Shown piece after piece: positions 52,924 to 61,832 of a DNA stretch of 64,000 bases (positions are counted from its first letter, which is position 1; the number at the start of each line of letters is the position of its first letter). The stretch covers positions 124,001 through 188,000 of the forward strand of contig NZ_MRTD01000003.1 in NCBI RefSeq assembly GCF_001956295.1, given 5' to 3'. The position numbers were made by a program, and so were the translations under genes. Source of the stretch: Paenibacillus sp. FSL A5-0031 (GTDB taxonomy: Bacteria; Bacillota; Bacilli; Paenibacillales; Paenibacillaceae). Under the pieces are notes generated by a model. It searched no databases and was not told the DNA's origin. It saw nothing but the letters and a program-made list of their open reading frames with translations.

Positions 52924-53400
52924 TTGAGTATAATGTCAAATAAAAATGGTTTTGAGCTATTGGCATGCTTACCTATGAAAGAGGATGACCTCAGCGAGGA
53001 TGTACTTTTGGCGGGTTCATACGCGGTAATCAATTGTGACGAGCGATTTCTTATTTGTTTTAACAAGTGGAGACAACAATGGGAAGTACCCGCAGGGGGA
53101 AGAGAGGAAGGGGAAACACCGAGGGAATGTGCAAGCAGGGAGTTATTCGAAGAAACATCACAAATCGTTAATGACTTCGAGTTCATCGGGTTGATAAAAG
53201 TGAAGAAGCCTAATGGAGATATCAAATATAATCCCATTTTTTATGCTAATGTAGATAAGCTCGTCCCATTCCAAGCAAATGAAGAAACTGAGCAGATCGT
53301 ACTTTGGGATTTAATTGCAGAAATTGGTACTATGGATGAAGTCGACAAAGCGGTTCTTGAGTGGTGCAAGGTTATCTCTGCTAAAGGTAAAAACGAATGA
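52924..53400 (+). CDS. NUDIX hydrolase
   Basis: About 158 residues with the complete Nudix box, GGREEGETPRECASRELFEE followed by TSQI, near residues 58-81. It hydrolyses a nucleoside diphosphate linked to another group; the substrate is not predictable. The start is either ATG at 52903 or, with a well-placed GGAAGGAGAG, TTG at 52924. The gene is AT-rich and lies in the repeat-bounded variable stretch. Confidence 0.87.
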   Translation: MSIMSNKNGFELLACLPMKEDDLSEDVLLAGSYAVINCDERFLICFNKWRQQWEVPAGGREEGETPRECASRELFEETSQIVNDFEFIGLIKVKKPNGDIKYNPIFYANVDKLVPFQANEETEQIVLWDLIAEIGTMDEVDKAVLEWCKVISAKGKNE

Positions 53401-53556
53401 AATAGTGTATGACAAAATAACGATGATATCCGGGAAAAGAAAAACTTAATAAATAAAATATATTTATTGACACTTTCATTTTTTAGCTGGTATACTATGG
53501 AACATTACTCATACCCGATTAAAAACATCGGAATTAGAAACATGGAGGCAATGTTT

Positions 53557-54912
53557 ATGAAAAACACAAAAGCATCATACACAAAACTGCTAGTAGCACT
53601 CCTCTTATCTTTCTCTGTTATCTTTACACAATCAGCAGCCTTTGCGGCTCCGTCTGAAGCAGCGGCACTAAAGGAAGATGGCGCAGCGCAGTATAAGCAG
53701 TTTTTGAAAGAAAAATTTAATGTCAGCCTCTCCAGCAAAGTGACGAAGGGTGAATTTATTGAAGCAGTAGCTGATATTCTTGGTTACGAGCCATCAGGCA
53801 AAGAGGTCACTTTCTCCGATGTAAAGTCAGATAATAAGATTTATCCAGCAGCGGCGGCTTTGTATGAGAAAGGCATTTTGTCTGGCCCAGCCATTCAAGG
53901 CGATCAAGTACTTACAAGCGCTGTAGCGATTTCCATTGCAGTAAGAGCAGCGGATTTGAAGGAGCTTGCTTATACATACCCGGCTGTTAAAGTAAACAAA
54001 GTACTAACGAAGCTGAACGTTAAAAGCAGCGCGCTTGGCACAAAAGGTGCGCAAGAAGTTGCAGCAGCAGTAGATACAGGCTTGCTGCCAGCTGAATTTT
54101 ACACAGGCTTCAAACCAAAAAATGCAGCAAGCGATCAATTGATCCACACATTGCTTGGTAAAGTGCTTATTACAAAAGGTCTTTACAAAAAGTATATCGG
54201 TTATGTTAACGACAACGATATTTTCCAAAAGCTAAGCAGCGCTTACGAAACTTCTGATATTATCGATGCGCCTAAGCTGCAAAAGCTGGTAAATACTGCT
54301 TTGGAGCAAAGCTTGATCACAGGCTACAACATCAAGGACTCCCGTTTCAATGCTAACTTCATCGATTCTTTGTCTCTGATTTACGGTCATTCCGATTTTA
54401 ATCACGCGATTCAGCTTATTGGTTTGCTTCGCAGTGAAGGCCTAAATGCGAAAGTGCAATTCGAGCCAAAAACATCCGCATTTATTTTTCTAGCGGAATG
54501 GGGCAATCCTGGTCCAAACGTAGTTAAAATTGCAAATGGCAATTATATTTCGTATTCCAAAGAGTATGACCTTGAATTTGAATTTGCAACTGCGGCAGAT
54601 AAAGCAGCTTTCCAAGACGTTGTTCTAGCTTATGCGAAGAAAGATGAAGAGGATCAAGCAGGACTTATCGTTGCATCATGGTGGCAGCCGCTCTACTACT
54701 CACAAACTGCACTGAAGGATTATGAAATTATTACGAACAACTTTATTACAGATCCAGACAGCCCTTATACAGTTAACCCGTTCTCGCTTAATGAGGATTC
54801 TGCGAAGGTCGTTGCAGGATTTAAAGCCATTGATCCTAATGTCAACATTACGCCTACTCAATTTTGGGTAGATAAGCCATTCTTTAGATATTTGCATAAC
54901 GAAGCGGCTTAA
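53557..54912 (+). CDS. Secreted protein with SLH-like N-terminal repeats
   Basis: A 451-residue exported protein. The signal peptide (KLLVALLLSFSVIFTQSAAFA) is cleaved near residue 31. Residues about 55-120 contain S-layer-homology-like sequence (VTKGEFIEAVADILGYEP, VTFSDVKSDNKIYPAAAALYEKGIL). The rest is a large domain of unknown type with many Lys, Ala and Asn and an aromatic-rich end (WWQPLYYSQTALKDY). It is probably attached to the cell wall. The frame opens at 53467, but GGAGG selects the ATG at 53557. Strong codon bias in a long even frame suggests good expression. Confidence 0.78.
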   Translation: MKNTKASYTKLLVALLLSFSVIFTQSAAFAAPSEAAALKEDGAAQYKQFLKEKFNVSLSSKVTKGEFIEAVADILGYEPSGKEVTFSDVKSDNKIYPAAAALYEKGILSGPAIQGDQVLTSAVAISIAVRAADLKELAYTYPAVKVNKVLTKLNVKSSALGTKGAQEVAAAVDTGLLPAEFYTGFKPKNAASDQLIHTLLGKVLITKGLYKKYIGYVNDNDIFQKLSSAYETSDIIDAPKLQKLVNTALEQSLITGYNIKDSRFNANFIDSLSLIYGHSDFNHAIQLIGLLRSEGLNAKVQFEPKTSAFIFLAEWGNPGPNVVKIANGNYISYSKEYDLEFEFATAADKAAFQDVVLAYAKKDEEDQAGLIVASWWQPLYYSQTALKDYEIITNNFITDPDSPYTVNPFSLNEDSAKVVAGFKAIDPNVNITPTQFWVDKPFFRYLHNEAA

Positions 54913-54942
54913 TAAGATTATTTGGCAAAATAGTTACTATGA

Positions 54943-54978
54943 AGCAGCCCTGACCATCGTTGATGGTCAGGGCTGCTT
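54943..54978 (+). terminator. Terminator after the SLH-like protein gene
   Basis: A perfect 16-bp stem (AGCAGCCCTGACCATC with GATGGTCAGGGCTGCT) with a 3-nt loop, then a short T tract. Confidence 0.93.
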
Positions 54979-55012
54979 TGTGTTATCGTTCAAGAAAAGG
55001 AGCTGGTATTTG

Positions 55013-55681
55013 ATGACTGCAATTGCGCATGCTTTGGAAGCTTTGTTCAGGGAGCACGCCAATCCGGAGACGGCTCAGCCTATGGAGGCTTACATGCGCG
55101 GCCAATTTATATTTCTTGGCCTAAAGACTCCGGAGCGAACGCAGCTGCTGCGCGAGTTTTGGAAGCAAAATGAAAAGCCGAAGGGCGAGGCGCTGCTGCA
55201 AACAGCAGAGCAGCTATGGCAGCTGAACGAGCGAGAGTTCCATTATGTAGCGATGGGTTTGATGGAAAGATACAGCAAAGAGGCTGAGCCTTCACATATC
55301 GACAGGCTGGAGCGGTGGGTAACGACCCATTCTTGGTGGGATACCGTTGATTTTCTGGCAGCGCATTTAGTCGGCAGTCAGCTCTCGAAATATCCGGAAT
55401 TAACAGCGGAGTATACGGAGCGCTGGATCGATTCTGATCAGATGTGGCTCCGCAGAACTGCTTTGTTGTTTCAGCTTAAGTACAAGCATGATACGGATAC
55501 AGATCGATTATTTGACTATATACGCCGCACGAAGGACGAAAGCGAGTTTTTCATTCGCAAAGCTATCGGCTGGGCGCTTAGAGAATATGCAAAAACCGAT
55601 GCAGCCTGTGTGCATCGGTTTGTAGAAGAAACGCCGCTCTCGCCGCTTAGCAAGAAAGAGGCGTTAAAGCATATCGTTTAG
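55013..55681 (+). CDS. DNA alkylation repair protein (AlkD-like HEAT-repeat glycosylase)
   Basis: A 222-residue all-helical HEAT-like protein (PF08713 type). Visible family features are MRGQFIFLGLKTPERTQLLREF, a THSWWDTVDFLA segment and FFIRKAIGWALREYAK. AlkD-type enzymes excise bulky alkylated bases such as 7-methylguanine without base flipping. AAAGGAGC selects the ATG at 55013. It ends one base before the convergent MFS gene. Confidence 0.9.
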   Translation: MTAIAHALEALFREHANPETAQPMEAYMRGQFIFLGLKTPERTQLLREFWKQNEKPKGEALLQTAEQLWQLNEREFHYVAMGLMERYSKEAEPSHIDRLERWVTTHSWWDTVDFLAAHLVGSQLSKYPELTAEYTERWIDSDQMWLRRTALLFQLKYKHDTDTDRLFDYIRRTKDESEFFIRKAIGWALREYAKTDAACVHRFVEETPLSPLSKKEALKHIV

Positions 55682-55682
55682 C

Positions 55683-57074
55683 TTAACGTAGATTTGACTC
55701 ATCGAGCTGCTGCTTGGAAGAGAAATAGTACAACCACGATGCTGCAATGGCGAAGGCGGCAATGACGCCCATTCCCCAAAATATATTTGAAAAAGCACGG
55801 CCAAGCGGAACAGTGCTTTGTGCAGCGAGAACGATACCGCTAATCGCTACGCTGAAAGCGCCGCTAATGAATTGCGACAGCTGGAACAAGCCCATTCCAG
55901 CACCTACATGCTCACTTGGTAAAATTCTTGACAGCTCGTTCGAAACGCCCGAGTTTAACGCGGAGAAACTAACGCTCATCACGATATAAATTGCCATGAC
56001 AACGTAGATGGATTGATCCGCGAACAAGGCGAAAGAAACAGCAGCGAGCAAGAGAAAGCAAGGAGTTAGCCGAAGCAGCAAGCTGTTGCCGTGTTGATCA
56101 ATGATTTTTCCAATGCGATTGGAGGAAAGCATAGCTACAATGGCTCCCGGAAAAATAATGAGACCTGCTTGACCTGGTGTCAGCTTGAACAGGTGAATAA
56201 GCACCTGAGGCAGCAAAAATAGTGTAGAAAAATTGTTAATGTAAGATACAACACCAAGTGTAATCAGACGAATATACCTTTTATTGCGGAACAAAGTAGG
56301 CTGAACAAAAGGATTTACTGCACGATTAATCCGTATCCAGAATAAGATTAGCGCTAGGATTCCGCCAATAAGAGCAATCAAGAAATGGTTCGTAATATAG
56401 AGCAGAACACCTGTGGAGCCAATTCCGACAAGTGCAGCACCTAGAATATCGAAGGACCCCTTGTTCGATGGTTCAACCGGCAGCAGTCGATAAAACACAG
56501 GAATGAGTAAAAGTGAGATTCCGGTAACGATAAACAGATCGTTCCAGCCCAAATACTGTGTTATAGCACCGCCGATGACGGGGCCTAGACCAAGGCCAAG
56601 TGACGCAGCCGAAGTAATAAGTGCCATGGATTTGCCCCGGCGAGCAAGTGGAATGAATCGTGTAATGAGCACGATGGTTAAACTAAGGACGGAGCCCGCT
56701 CCGCAAGCTTGAATCAGGCGCGCGACAAGCAGCAGTACATAATGATGACTAAAATAACCAAGCACTGATGCGCCGCCCATGGCGATTAAGCCAATCGTGA
56801 GCAGCAGACGAATCGGAACAAAGTCAGAGAGTCTGCTGTAGGTAATGGATGAAATGGCAAATATAATAGAATAACCAGTTATGATCCATGAAGCTGCCGA
56901 TGGGGATAGCATAAACTGAGCCGTGACTTGGGGCAAGGCCAGATTAAACATCATCGTATTCATGATCACAATAATTACGGTTAAACCTAGCAGCGGGATA
57001 ACGAGACCGTCTCTAAAGGCGGGCCGCTCCTCGGTGAATACGGGTGGGACAGTAACAGCGGCACTGTTTCTCAT
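55683..57074 (-). CDS. MFS drug exporter, 14-helix DHA2/TetA(L)-like
   Basis: A 463-residue protein with about 14 hydrophobic segments. The N-terminal NLALPQVTAQFMLSPSAASWI and motif C-like GLGLGPVIGGAITQYLGWN fit proton-driven exporters of the DHA2 family. AGGTTCTATATG context precedes the start. It is divergent from a small ArsR regulator across a perfect inverted repeat, indicating substrate-responsive expression. The drug or metabolite exported is unknown. Confidence 0.9.
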   Translation of the reverse strand: MRNSAAVTVPPVFTEERPAFRDGLVIPLLGLTVIIVIMNTMMFNLALPQVTAQFMLSPSAASWIITGYSIIFAISSITYSRLSDFVPIRLLLTIGLIAMGGASVLGYFSHHYVLLLVARLIQACGAGSVLSLTIVLITRFIPLARRGKSMALITSAASLGLGLGPVIGGAITQYLGWNDLFIVTGISLLLIPVFYRLLPVEPSNKGSFDILGAALVGIGSTGVLLYITNHFLIALIGGILALILFWIRINRAVNPFVQPTLFRNKRYIRLITLGVVSYINNFSTLFLLPQVLIHLFKLTPGQAGLIIFPGAIVAMLSSNRIGKIIDQHGNSLLLRLTPCFLLLAAVSFALFADQSIYVVMAIYIVMSVSFSALNSGVSNELSRILPSEHVGAGMGLFQLSQFISGAFSVAISGIVLAAQSTVPLGRAFSNIFWGMGVIAAFAIAASWLYYFSSKQQLDESNLR

Positions 57075-57102
57075 ATAGAACCTCCAAAGTTGTCTCTTTA
57101 TC

Positions 57103-57140
57103 TATTTTCATTGTACGAATATTATCGTACAATGAAAATA
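57103..57140. promoter_or_regulatory. Perfect 16-bp inverted-repeat operator between MFS and ArsR genes
   Basis: TATTTTCATTGTACGA at 57103-57118 and its exact complement TCGTACAATGAAAATA at 57125-57140 flank a 6-bp spacer. It lies in the 116-bp divergent promoter region and is the obvious binding site of the ArsR-type regulator at 57191, controlling both genes. Confidence 0.85.
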
Positions 57141-57190
57141 TAGCATGAGCTATGGTATAATGCAATAAGTACTTAATGAGAGAGGTGCGA

Positions 57191-57502
57191 ATGCCATTGA
57201 AAATATTATTCCATCCCAATCGTGAGGATATTGAGCTTACTTCTGTTTTATATGCATTAAGTGATCCTATTCGGCTTAGCATTGTTGTCGCTATCGATAA
57301 GCATGGCGAACAGTCCTGCGGCCACTTTGATCTTCCTGTCGTAAAGTCTACAATGACGCATCATTTCCGTACATTGCGTGAAGCGGGTATAGTGAATGTT
57401 AGAAAGCAAGGCACCCAGCATTTTTTGACGCTGCGCACTGAGGATTTGGATGCTCGCTTTCCAGGCCTGTTAACGGCTATTCTTCAACCGGCTTCTGTAT
57501 AG
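57191..57502 (+). CDS. ArsR-family repressor of the divergent exporter
   Basis: About 103 residues with a winged helix (VLYALSDPIRLSIVVAIDKHG, VVKSTMTHHFRTLREAGIV). One Cys in QSCGHF is present, but there is no metal-binding pair. GAGAGGTGCGA selects the ATG at 57191; the ATG at 57176 lies inside that site. It should repress the MFS gene and itself from the inverted repeat upstream. Confidence 0.88.
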   Translation: MPLKILFHPNREDIELTSVLYALSDPIRLSIVVAIDKHGEQSCGHFDLPVVKSTMTHHFRTLREAGIVNVRKQGTQHFLTLRTEDLDARFPGLLTAILQPASV

Positions 57503-57582
57503 ACGAAAGTAAGAACTATTTCTTTTCTCGCCCATATACGCTAAAATAAGGCTGTACTTTGGCAACGAGAGAAGGAACAACT

Positions 57583-59151
57583 GTGGGTACACGCAAAGGC
57601 TTAAAACTTCGATTCGTCTTGGGGCTGTTCGTAATCGGCTCTGTTATCTTAACCGCCATCATCGGCGGTTATTTTGCATGGACGACAAACAAGACTTCAC
57701 TAACGTCGGGTTATTTGGAAAGCAATTATCAATATGCGCAAAAGCTGTCCTCTAATACGAAAGAATTATTGGATATTATTGGAAATAATGTTGATGCCAT
57801 CGCTGCAAGAGCAGGCATACAAAATATATCGCAAAAGGAATTGGATAGCTGGTACGATGCAAATGAGCAATATTTTAATGCGATTATCATTGTGGATTCC
57901 AATCGTAAAGTGATGTTATCTAGTTTTTCAAGCGGAGGAGTCAAGGCAGGGGCAGTGCTGAACTCTTATGCATCGAAACAAGCGGTTGAACAGAAAAGAC
58001 CGCTTATTTCAGAGCCTTATGTGGGGACAACAACGAACCAGCTTCTTATGCTAATTTCTTCACCCATATTCAATGAACATGGCGAATATGAAGGTTTTGT
58101 AGCTGGAACCATTTATTTGAGCGAGAGCAACGCGCTTAGCAAATTGCTCAACGAACATTTTTACGGAAACGGCTCTTACGTCTACGTAGCAGATAAGCAA
58201 GGCCGCCTTATTTTCCATCCGGACCATAAGCGAATTAATGAAAAAATTACTTCAAATGAGGTTATTAATAAGGCATTAGCTGGACATAGCGGATCGCAGG
58301 AGATTGTTAACTCAAAGGAGAATCGTTACTTTGCGGGTTATGCGAGCGAGTCGATAACCGGTTGGGCTATTGTAGCACAAACGCCTGCTTCAATTATTGA
58401 TAAGCCATTAAATGAATTGATATGGAGTATACTGCTGCAATTTCTCCCGTTATTTATCGTAATCCTGCTGCTTGCGTGGTATGTTTCCCATTTAATATCG
58501 AAGCCTCTATTTGAACTAGCTGCTTTCTCAGAGGAAGCGATTTTATCAACAAAGGCGATACGTTCTAAAATGCCCAAAACAAATTCTTACATCTATGAAG
58601 TGAGACAGCTTAATCAAAGTATAAATAACCATTTTAATTTACTGAACAAGGAAATTCGATTGGATGGGCTTACGGGACTTGCGAATAGGAAAACATTTGA
58701 TTTGACCATTCAAGAGTGGATTGCCGAGGATATACCGTTTGCGCTTATACTGCTGGATGTTGACCATTTCAAAAAAATTAACGATCAGCACGGGCATCTT
58801 ATTGGAGATGAAGTATTAATCTATACAGCTGCGCAAATAAAAGCATTTTCCAGAAGTCACGATCTTAGCTTCCGCTACGGCGGTGAAGAGTTTGGCATAC
58901 TGGTTAAGCTAGGAAGCATTCCTACGGCAACAAATATTGCGGAGCGGCTTAGAGAAGGAATCGCTGCTGGCGCCAGTCCGACTGGCAGTCCAATCTACGT
59001 TTCAATCGGCATTTCAATTTCGAGTGGGAAGGCGAAGGAAGCGAAGGAAATAATTGAAATGGCGGATCAAGCGCTTTATCGCTCGAAGGAAGCAGGCAGA
59101 AACCGAACAACGGTTTACGACAATAAGCCATTAAGCGGACGAGAGGATTAG
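57583..59151 (+). CDS. Membrane diguanylate cyclase (dCache-GGDEF)
   Basis: About 522 residues. A membrane helix near 15-37, an extracellular dCache sensor to about 280 (SSPIFNEHGEYEGFVAGTIYL; VADKQGRLIFHP), a second helix (FLPLFIVILLLAWYVSHLI), then a GGDEF domain with an intact YGGEEFGILV active site. It makes cyclic-di-GMP in response to an outside ligand. The RxxD inhibitory site expected five residues before GGEEF is absent, so product inhibition at that site is not expected. The start is a TTG at 57559 or, with better spacing from AAGGA, GTG at 57583. Confidence 0.88.
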   Translation: MGTRKGLKLRFVLGLFVIGSVILTAIIGGYFAWTTNKTSLTSGYLESNYQYAQKLSSNTKELLDIIGNNVDAIAARAGIQNISQKELDSWYDANEQYFNAIIIVDSNRKVMLSSFSSGGVKAGAVLNSYASKQAVEQKRPLISEPYVGTTTNQLLMLISSPIFNEHGEYEGFVAGTIYLSESNALSKLLNEHFYGNGSYVYVADKQGRLIFHPDHKRINEKITSNEVINKALAGHSGSQEIVNSKENRYFAGYASESITGWAIVAQTPASIIDKPLNELIWSILLQFLPLFIVILLLAWYVSHLISKPLFELAAFSEEAILSTKAIRSKMPKTNSYIYEVRQLNQSINNHFNLLNKEIRLDGLTGLANRKTFDLTIQEWIAEDIPFALILLDVDHFKKINDQHGHLIGDEVLIYTAAQIKAFSRSHDLSFRYGGEEFGILVKLGSIPTATNIAERLREGIAAGASPTGSPIYVSIGISISSGKAKEAKEIIEMADQALYRSKEAGRNRTTVYDNKPLSGRED

Positions 59152-59203
59152 TTGTTCGGTTAAGGCTGCTCTGCTCCATACGCCATTCATCCCAAATAGA
59201 AAA

Positions 59204-59875
59204 TCATACTGGTTTGCTTAACAGTACTCTAAAGCAATAAAGCGTTCCCCACATATTTGAGCTAATGGCAGTAGAGCTGGGTGCAGCCTCAAATTCGCCG
59301 CCATATGTGAGTCCTGCAGATTCAGCGGCTCGTTTGAGCTGCTGCAAGTCAACTGTCGGATAATCGAAGGTTAGCGCGATCCGGCCTCCTGGTTTCACTG
59401 TTCTTGCGAATTCTTTTAAGCTGAGGTCCTGATCTACATGTCTTAGATGCTCAAGCACAGAAATACAGAAGATGATGTCAAAATAATTATCTTCATAAGG
59501 AAGGTCAGTTATACTTGCCTGAGCATATTGAACCTTGGACCAGCCTTGGTGGTTGGTTATTAACTGGAGAGCTGGCTGACCTACGTCCTGAATAATTTCC
59601 TGAGAAATAGCCTCCCATGAGCTAATGCGCGCATCGAAATCGCAAGCATGTACTTCCTTGCAAACGCCGCCCAAATAAAATTTTAAAGGGTGCGAAATGC
59701 CGCAGGCTGCATCCAGTACGATATCATTTGGTGAAATGAGCGTTCGGCACCATTCATACTCATAGGGACGGCTCCACCAGGTTTCAGGCAAAGGATAGAT
59801 AAGCGTATCTATCCTCGGATCAGTCGATGTGAAGAAGCGTGCTTCTTCGCGGCTGTGCTCATTTGGATTTAACAT
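59204..59875 (-). CDS. SAM-dependent methyltransferase
   Basis: A 223-residue class I methyltransferase. Motif I is VLDAACGISHPLKF near residue 55, and a later NYFDIIFCISVLEHLRHVDQ and KPGGRIALTFDYP complete the Methyltransf_11 pattern. The substrate is not known. GGGAGGAAAATAACGC precedes the ATG. It is convergent with the cyclase and divergent from a GNAT gene. Confidence 0.87.
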   Translation of the reverse strand: MLNPNEHSREEARFFTSTDPRIDTLIYPLPETWWSRPYEYEWCRTLISPNDIVLDAACGISHPLKFYLGGVCKEVHACDFDARISSWEAISQEIIQDVGQPALQLITNHQGWSKVQYAQASITDLPYEDNYFDIIFCISVLEHLRHVDQDLSLKEFARTVKPGGRIALTFDYPTVDLQQLKRAAESAGLTYGGEFEAAPSSTAISSNMWGTLYCFRVLLSKPV

Positions 59876-60004
59876 GCGTTATTTTCCTCCCGCAAACGTG
59901 ATTATATGGCAAGCTCACATGCAAGGCTCATTTTACAAGCTTATGATGCAAGGGAAAGATTATGTATTTTACGTGTTTGTATGATGGAAAAAGGGGTTGA
60001 ATGG

Positions 60005-60580
60005 ATGGGTGCGTCATTCTCATTTCAGACGTTTCCGCGAATAGAGACGGATCGTTTTATTTTGCGAAAAACAGAGCAGCGAGATGTGCATGAATTGTTT
60101 GAGCTCTATTCCAATGATGATGTTGTCAAATATACACCGCTGCTGCCTTTCTCGGCAGAAGACGAGGCATGGCAGGAAATGAATTGGCATTTGGAGATTT
60201 ATGCTCTACAAATAGGCATCAGATGGATAATTGAAGAGAAGAGCTCGGGTAAAGTAATCGGCACATGTGGGTTTTTACATTATTTGAAGGAGCATGCGCG
60301 TACGGATTTAGGTTATGATCTATCTCCAAGCTACTGGCGGAAAGGGATTATGAGTGAGGTAGCGGCGCCCATTATTGCTTTTGGCTTCAACAGCATGAAG
60401 CTCCATTGCATCGAGGCAAAGGTAGATCCGTCAAACACTGCATCGATCAACCTGCTCTGTAAGCTCGGTTTCAAACAGGATAGTCAGCCGAGGGAATTTG
60501 AGTTTGAGGATGGGAATTTTATTGAGCTGCTTGTATTTACGATGCTGCGCAAGGAGTTTGAATTATTGCACGCACGTTAG
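60005..60580 (+). CDS. GNAT-family N-acetyltransferase (RimJ/RimL-like)
   Basis: About 191 residues with the RimJ-type start ETDRFILRKTEQRDVHELF, the central LGYDLSPSYWRKGIMSEV acetyl-CoA segment and KVDPSNTASINLLCKLGF. It acetylates a protein N-terminus or a small amine. The frame is open from 59906, but the domain begins near the ATG at 60005, which has AAGGGG upstream. It has little sequence overlap with the GNAT at 3267. Confidence 0.87.
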   Translation: MGASFSFQTFPRIETDRFILRKTEQRDVHELFELYSNDDVVKYTPLLPFSAEDEAWQEMNWHLEIYALQIGIRWIIEEKSSGKVIGTCGFLHYLKEHARTDLGYDLSPSYWRKGIMSEVAAPIIAFGFNSMKLHCIEAKVDPSNTASINLLCKLGFKQDSQPREFEFEDGNFIELLVFTMLRKEFELLHAR

Positions 60581-60696
60581 CGTCTTTCGCAAAGGACGTT
60601 TTCATCGTATAATAGGAAGAAGCGAGCCGCAGGAAGCTAAATGTATGCTTGCTCGGCGGCGTTGCTTTATAATACTTTTTTTGGGAGGCATTACTA

Positions 60697-60933
60697 ATGT
60701 CTATTAGCAAGGCGAGAAAGGCAAGACAGAAGCTGGCGCAGCAAGGGCGCATGACACCGGATGCACTGCGGGGCAGCTGGCTGGGCGTCAATCCAACAAT
60801 CAAACGTACACCTACTCTGCAGGAGAAGCAGACGAAGCTGAATAAGAAACACCGAAGGAATCACGCGAATTACAGCGATGGTTCCTTTTGTATTTATAGG
60901 GGCTGTTTGGTTTGGGATAAGCAGGTTAGCTGA
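60697..60933 (+). CDS. Small basic conserved protein, unknown
   Basis: A 78-residue Lys/Arg-rich protein starting MSISKARKARQKLAQQG, then a RGSWLGVNPTIKRTPTLQEK region and KLNKKHRRNH. Similar short basic proteins occur in many Bacillales genomes without a known function. A strong GGGAGGCATTACTA site precedes the ATG. The C-terminal end after NHANYSDG looks less conserved and may be an extension. Confidence 0.7.
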   Translation: MSISKARKARQKLAQQGRMTPDALRGSWLGVNPTIKRTPTLQEKQTKLNKKHRRNHANYSDGSFCIYRGCLVWDKQVS

Positions 60934-61004
60934 CTTTGAATTTCGTAATTTTACTATGGTAATATGAAGACGTACATAATGAAATACTTTAAAGTAATGA
61001 CAAC

Positions 61005-61052
61005 AATACCCTTGTAAGCACGCAGTCGTTCTTACAAGGGTATTCATTTTTT
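61005..61052. terminator. Hairpin resembling the 112-bp repeat core, followed by T7
   Basis: AATACCCTTGTAAG pairs with CTTACAAGGGTATT around CACGCAGTCGTT, followed by CATTTTTTT. It can act as a terminator in the 360-bp gap between the small basic protein gene and the SOS-box gene. The GTAAGCNCN-type arm and GTTCTTACA resemble the unit at 31662-32269. The remaining 150 bp of the gap hold only the promoter of the next gene. Confidence 0.7.
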
Positions 61053-61233
61053 TGGGTAAAGTGAAGATGCAGTTGTTAGCGCGAGCGAGCCGCATTTCTA
61101 AGCATGTTGTATTACATTGGATTTGGTAAAAATTGATTTATGCCTATGTCATGCATCTGATGCGAATCAATGACTCGCAAACAATCACGCCAAGCAGGAT
61201 TAAAAGTTAACTTTTGGGTAATAGTAAATTAAC

Positions 61234-61279
61234 TTGCATCAAATCCTCGCTCCTCGCTATAATAAGAACAAATGTTCTT
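61234..61279 (+). promoter_or_regulatory. Sigma-A promoter with LexA/DinR-type box
   Basis: TTGCAT at 61234-61239, an 18-bp spacer and TATAAT at 61258-61263 form a promoter. AAGAAC-AAAT-GTTCTT lies at 61264-61279 right after the -10 box, and its core GAAC-N4-GTTC (61266-61277) fits the Bacillus LexA (DinR) operator consensus. The box covers the expected transcription start, so the gene at 61296 should be induced by DNA damage. Confidence 0.72.
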
Positions 61280-61295
61280 ATTTGGAGGGGTGGCA

Positions 61296-61697
61296 ATGGC
61301 CGCTAAAGAGGAAGAAGCCCGCGGAAAAGTCAGAATGGCAGCTAATCCACCGATACAGACCGAGGAAGAGCTTGTGCTGGTGAAGCAGTACGTTTTGCTT
61401 GGCATTGTTATGCGTATTTTGGATCATGATATACGTGTGATAGGCACATCAGCCATTAAACTGCCGCGGTTTTATGAATCGATGATGCGCGGCATGCAGG
61501 ATCGGGTGCTGCTCGACCTCGCTGGAATTAGAAGGAAATTCCGCGAAACAGGAATAAAGGTGTATGAGGAGAAGCGCGAAGCGGATGGTTTGCATGCCGA
61601 ATATGTGTGCAGAGGGTACCATCATCGTTTTTTTATGCTGTGGGGCTTTGTAAAAGCGGAGTCTGAACGGGTGTTAAAACAGTATTTGTCCAGCTAA
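61296..61697 (+). CDS. Unknown protein, probable SOS-regulon member
   Basis: A 133-residue soluble protein of high charge. It begins MAAKEEEARGKVRMAA and continues with predicted helices (LVLVKQYVLLGIVMRILDHD, RGMQDRVLLDLAGIRRKFRE) and an aromatic-rich end (YHHRFFMLWGFVKAESE). GGAGGGGTGGCA selects the ATG at 61296. I do not recognise the family. The LexA-type box on its promoter is the main clue to its role, which would be in the DNA-damage response. Confidence 0.75.
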   Translation: MAAKEEEARGKVRMAANPPIQTEEELVLVKQYVLLGIVMRILDHDIRVIGTSAIKLPRFYESMMRGMQDRVLLDLAGIRRKFRETGIKVYEEKREADGLHAEYVCRGYHHRFFMLWGFVKAESERVLKQYLSS

Positions 61698-61832
61698 TTT
61701 TGTAATTGTTCATGGTTTTGTCAAAATAACAAAAAAACTTTTCAGCTTTCCGTAGTTTAAGGTTGAGAACTTCGGACGATCTTATGTAATATAAGAGGTA
61801 GACATTATGATCGCAAAGGGGAGCACATAGCA

